Assembly (NCBI GenBank): GCA_028289445.1
Contig: JANQPO010000005.1
Span: 62,001 to 126,000 of the forward strand
Direction: 5' to 3'
Source: Tepidamorphaceae bacterium
GTDB taxonomy: Bacteria; Pseudomonadota; Alphaproteobacteria; Rhizobiales; JAKSCL01
Length of the DNA stretch: 64,000 nt
The notes beneath the pieces were generated by a model. That model did no database searches. It was not told the origin of the DNA and was given only the letters and a program-made list of their open reading frames with translations. Both the position numbers and the translations under genes were made by a program. This document shows, one piece after another, positions 63,967 through 64,000 of this stretch (the stretch's first letter is position 1; each line of letters starts with the position of its first letter).

Positions 63967-64000
63967 TCAAGCTCACAAAACCCTGCCCATATTTCCGATA

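Noticed and set aside
1..64000. CRISPR array, prophage, integron or transposase
   Set aside because: No regularly spaced repeats and no phage, integrase or transposase genes were seen on either strand.

Overview
The window is high-GC, densely packed DNA with short intergenic gaps and many ATGA or TGATG stop/start overlaps. The gene families point to an alphaproteobacterium: a PodJ-like polarity protein, FixL/FixJ/FixK, the full ccoNOQP-ccoGHIS set, a TIGR02186 protein beside a TauE/SafE permease, DUF3429, DUF934, and a DmdC-type acyl-CoA dehydrogenase. The order cannot be fixed from the sequence alone. No rRNA, tRNA, CRISPR array, phage or transposase gene was seen, and the window reads as chromosomal backbone.

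Layout. (1) 1-6187: the end of a DUF934 gene, then a four-gene DNA-repair cluster (ATP-dependent ligase, ligase-associated exonuclease, Lhr-type helicase, PdeM phosphoesterase) arranged as two divergent pairs. (2) 6185-8635: a 273-bp inverted-repeat element whose two ends supply the stop codons of both flanking genes, then DUF3429, TIGR02186 and TauE/SafE genes. (3) 8755-13089: one very large PodJ-like gene. (4) 13288-22542: a MerR regulator with an operator-like promoter, followed by a fatty-acid/acyl-CoA degradation operon (two acyl-CoA dehydrogenases, GST, small proteins, thiolase, cupin, FadJ-like fusion). (5) 22557-28311: thioesterase and esterase pair, YjbQ, small membrane protein, prolyl iminopeptidase, and a two-subunit sodium/solute symporter. 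(6) 28461-32660: a CrbR-like response regulator facing a CrbS-like symporter-histidine kinase. (7) 32907-34556: mscL and an aminotransferase.

(8) 34638-47316 is the most coherent part: a complete microaerobic regulon. FixL (a haem-PAS kinase) and FixJ are followed by a single-domain receiver that resembles FixT in context, then FixK. The receiver gene and fixK share an upstream TACG-N8-C(G/T)TA motif that is a candidate FixJ site. Beyond a terminator lie hemN and, divergently, ccoNOQP-ccoGHIS. Each of these two units has its own FixK/FNR-type box in the shared 327-bp gap. The wiring reads: low O2 -> FixL -> FixJ -> FixK plus a feedback receiver -> haem synthesis and a high-affinity cbb3 oxidase with its copper and assembly factors.

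(9) 47280-51858: a bile-acid-type symporter, a Tat-exported molybdenum hydroxylase pair and an SDR. (10) 51865-52079: a palindromic REP/MITE-like repeat. (11) 52088-59541: a complete peptide/nickel-type ABC importer plus a second, divergent substrate-binding protein that appears to start at ATA. (12) 59586-64000: AidB-like acyl-CoA dehydrogenase, a DD-carboxypeptidase lipoprotein, a metallo-beta-lactamase-fold protein and DoxX.

I did not find a wholly new defence or mobile system. The observations most worth checking are the FixT-like receiver with paired motifs, the apparently leaderless FixK-driven hemN, the element that terminates two genes, the ATA and ATT starts, and the stem-loops in front of fixL.
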